64,000 nucleotides of DNA, from positions 44,050 through 108,049 of the forward strand of contig QGGY01000019.1 of NCBI GenBank assembly GCA_003148945.1. The letters are read 5' to 3'. Both the position numbers and the translations under genes were made by a program. The DNA is from Murimonas intestini. GTDB taxonomy: Bacteria > Bacillota > Clostridia > Lachnospirales > Lachnospiraceae. This document shows positions 63,928 to 64,000 of this stretch, piece by piece. Each line of letters opens with the position of its first letter. Within the stretch, counting starts at the first letter, position 1. Below the pieces are notes generated by a model, which was not told where the DNA came from, did not search any database, and worked only from the letters and a program-made list of their open reading frames with translations.

Positions 63928-64000
63928 CTATAAAAAATGATGTTTTCTGGTAAGAACCAGATATGTAGAAATTTCTTGTCGATGACTGTTTTACTATAGT

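Overview
The window looks like the chromosome of an anaerobic, gut-type Firmicute, most likely a Lachnospiraceae/Clostridia member. Signs are strong AGGAGG ribosome sites with ATG/GTG/TTG starts, YesN/YesM-type two-component systems next to carbohydrate ABC transporters, PadR and tandem GntR regulators, and type I-C-like CRISPR repeats. I saw no rRNA, tRNA, phage or conjugation genes. Species cannot be named from the sequence alone.

Layout. 1-3461 (minus): AtuA-like protein, DUF4387 protein and two LplB/LplC-type permeases, running off the left edge. 3668-5434: TetR regulator divergent from a tiny membrane protein coupled to an esterase. 5450-9459: an EAL phosphodiesterase divergent from a double GntR regulator, with a repeat fragment between them. 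9469-16384 (minus): sugar ABC importer (binding protein plus two permeases) followed by a GH67-like hydrolase and an ADP-ribosylglycohydrolase-family enzyme; a response regulator/kinase pair (16620-19159) diverges from it across two near-identical 14-bp palindromes. 19156-29185 (minus): oligopeptide-type ABC importer (SBP-B-C-D-F) continuing into a ceramidase-like hydrolase, an esterase/metallo-beta-lactamase fusion and an amidohydrolase. 29565-31376: two tandem paralogous LysR regulators. 31397-35154: two divergent, homologous secreted proteins of unknown family whose shared intergenic region has mirror-image promoters, each with an ATGC-N7-GCAT dyad. 35249-36993: PadR regulator and a SEDS (FtsW/RodA-like) protein that seems to lack the catalytic Asp, behind a 19-bp perfect inverted repeat. 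37161-46861 (minus) and 54396-62603 (minus): two loci with the same plan, binding protein-permease-permease-cytosolic hydrolase-histidine kinase-response regulator; the enzyme is a GH106-like protein in one and a Cys-type sulfatase in the other.

47192-48451 is a CRISPR array of 19 good repeats plus one degenerate terminal repeat, read on the minus strand, with its leader at the right and no cas genes in the window. To its right are an A+T-rich M20 peptidase/LysR pair, then an MFS transporter/DUF1349 operon divergent from a cupin-AraC regulator. A 132-bp MITE-like element with terminal inverted repeats and an 8-bp flanking duplication sits in that divergent gap. The right end holds a SAM methyltransferase and a gene remnant.

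Overall this is an accessory glycan/peptide scavenging region: several importers each bring a substrate into the cytoplasm, where locally encoded hydrolases without signal peptides act on it, and each locus carries its own sensor or regulator. The least explained parts are the secreted paralogue pair with twin LysR genes, the SEDS/PadR pair, and the Opp-ceramidase-esterase/MBL-amidohydrolase operon.
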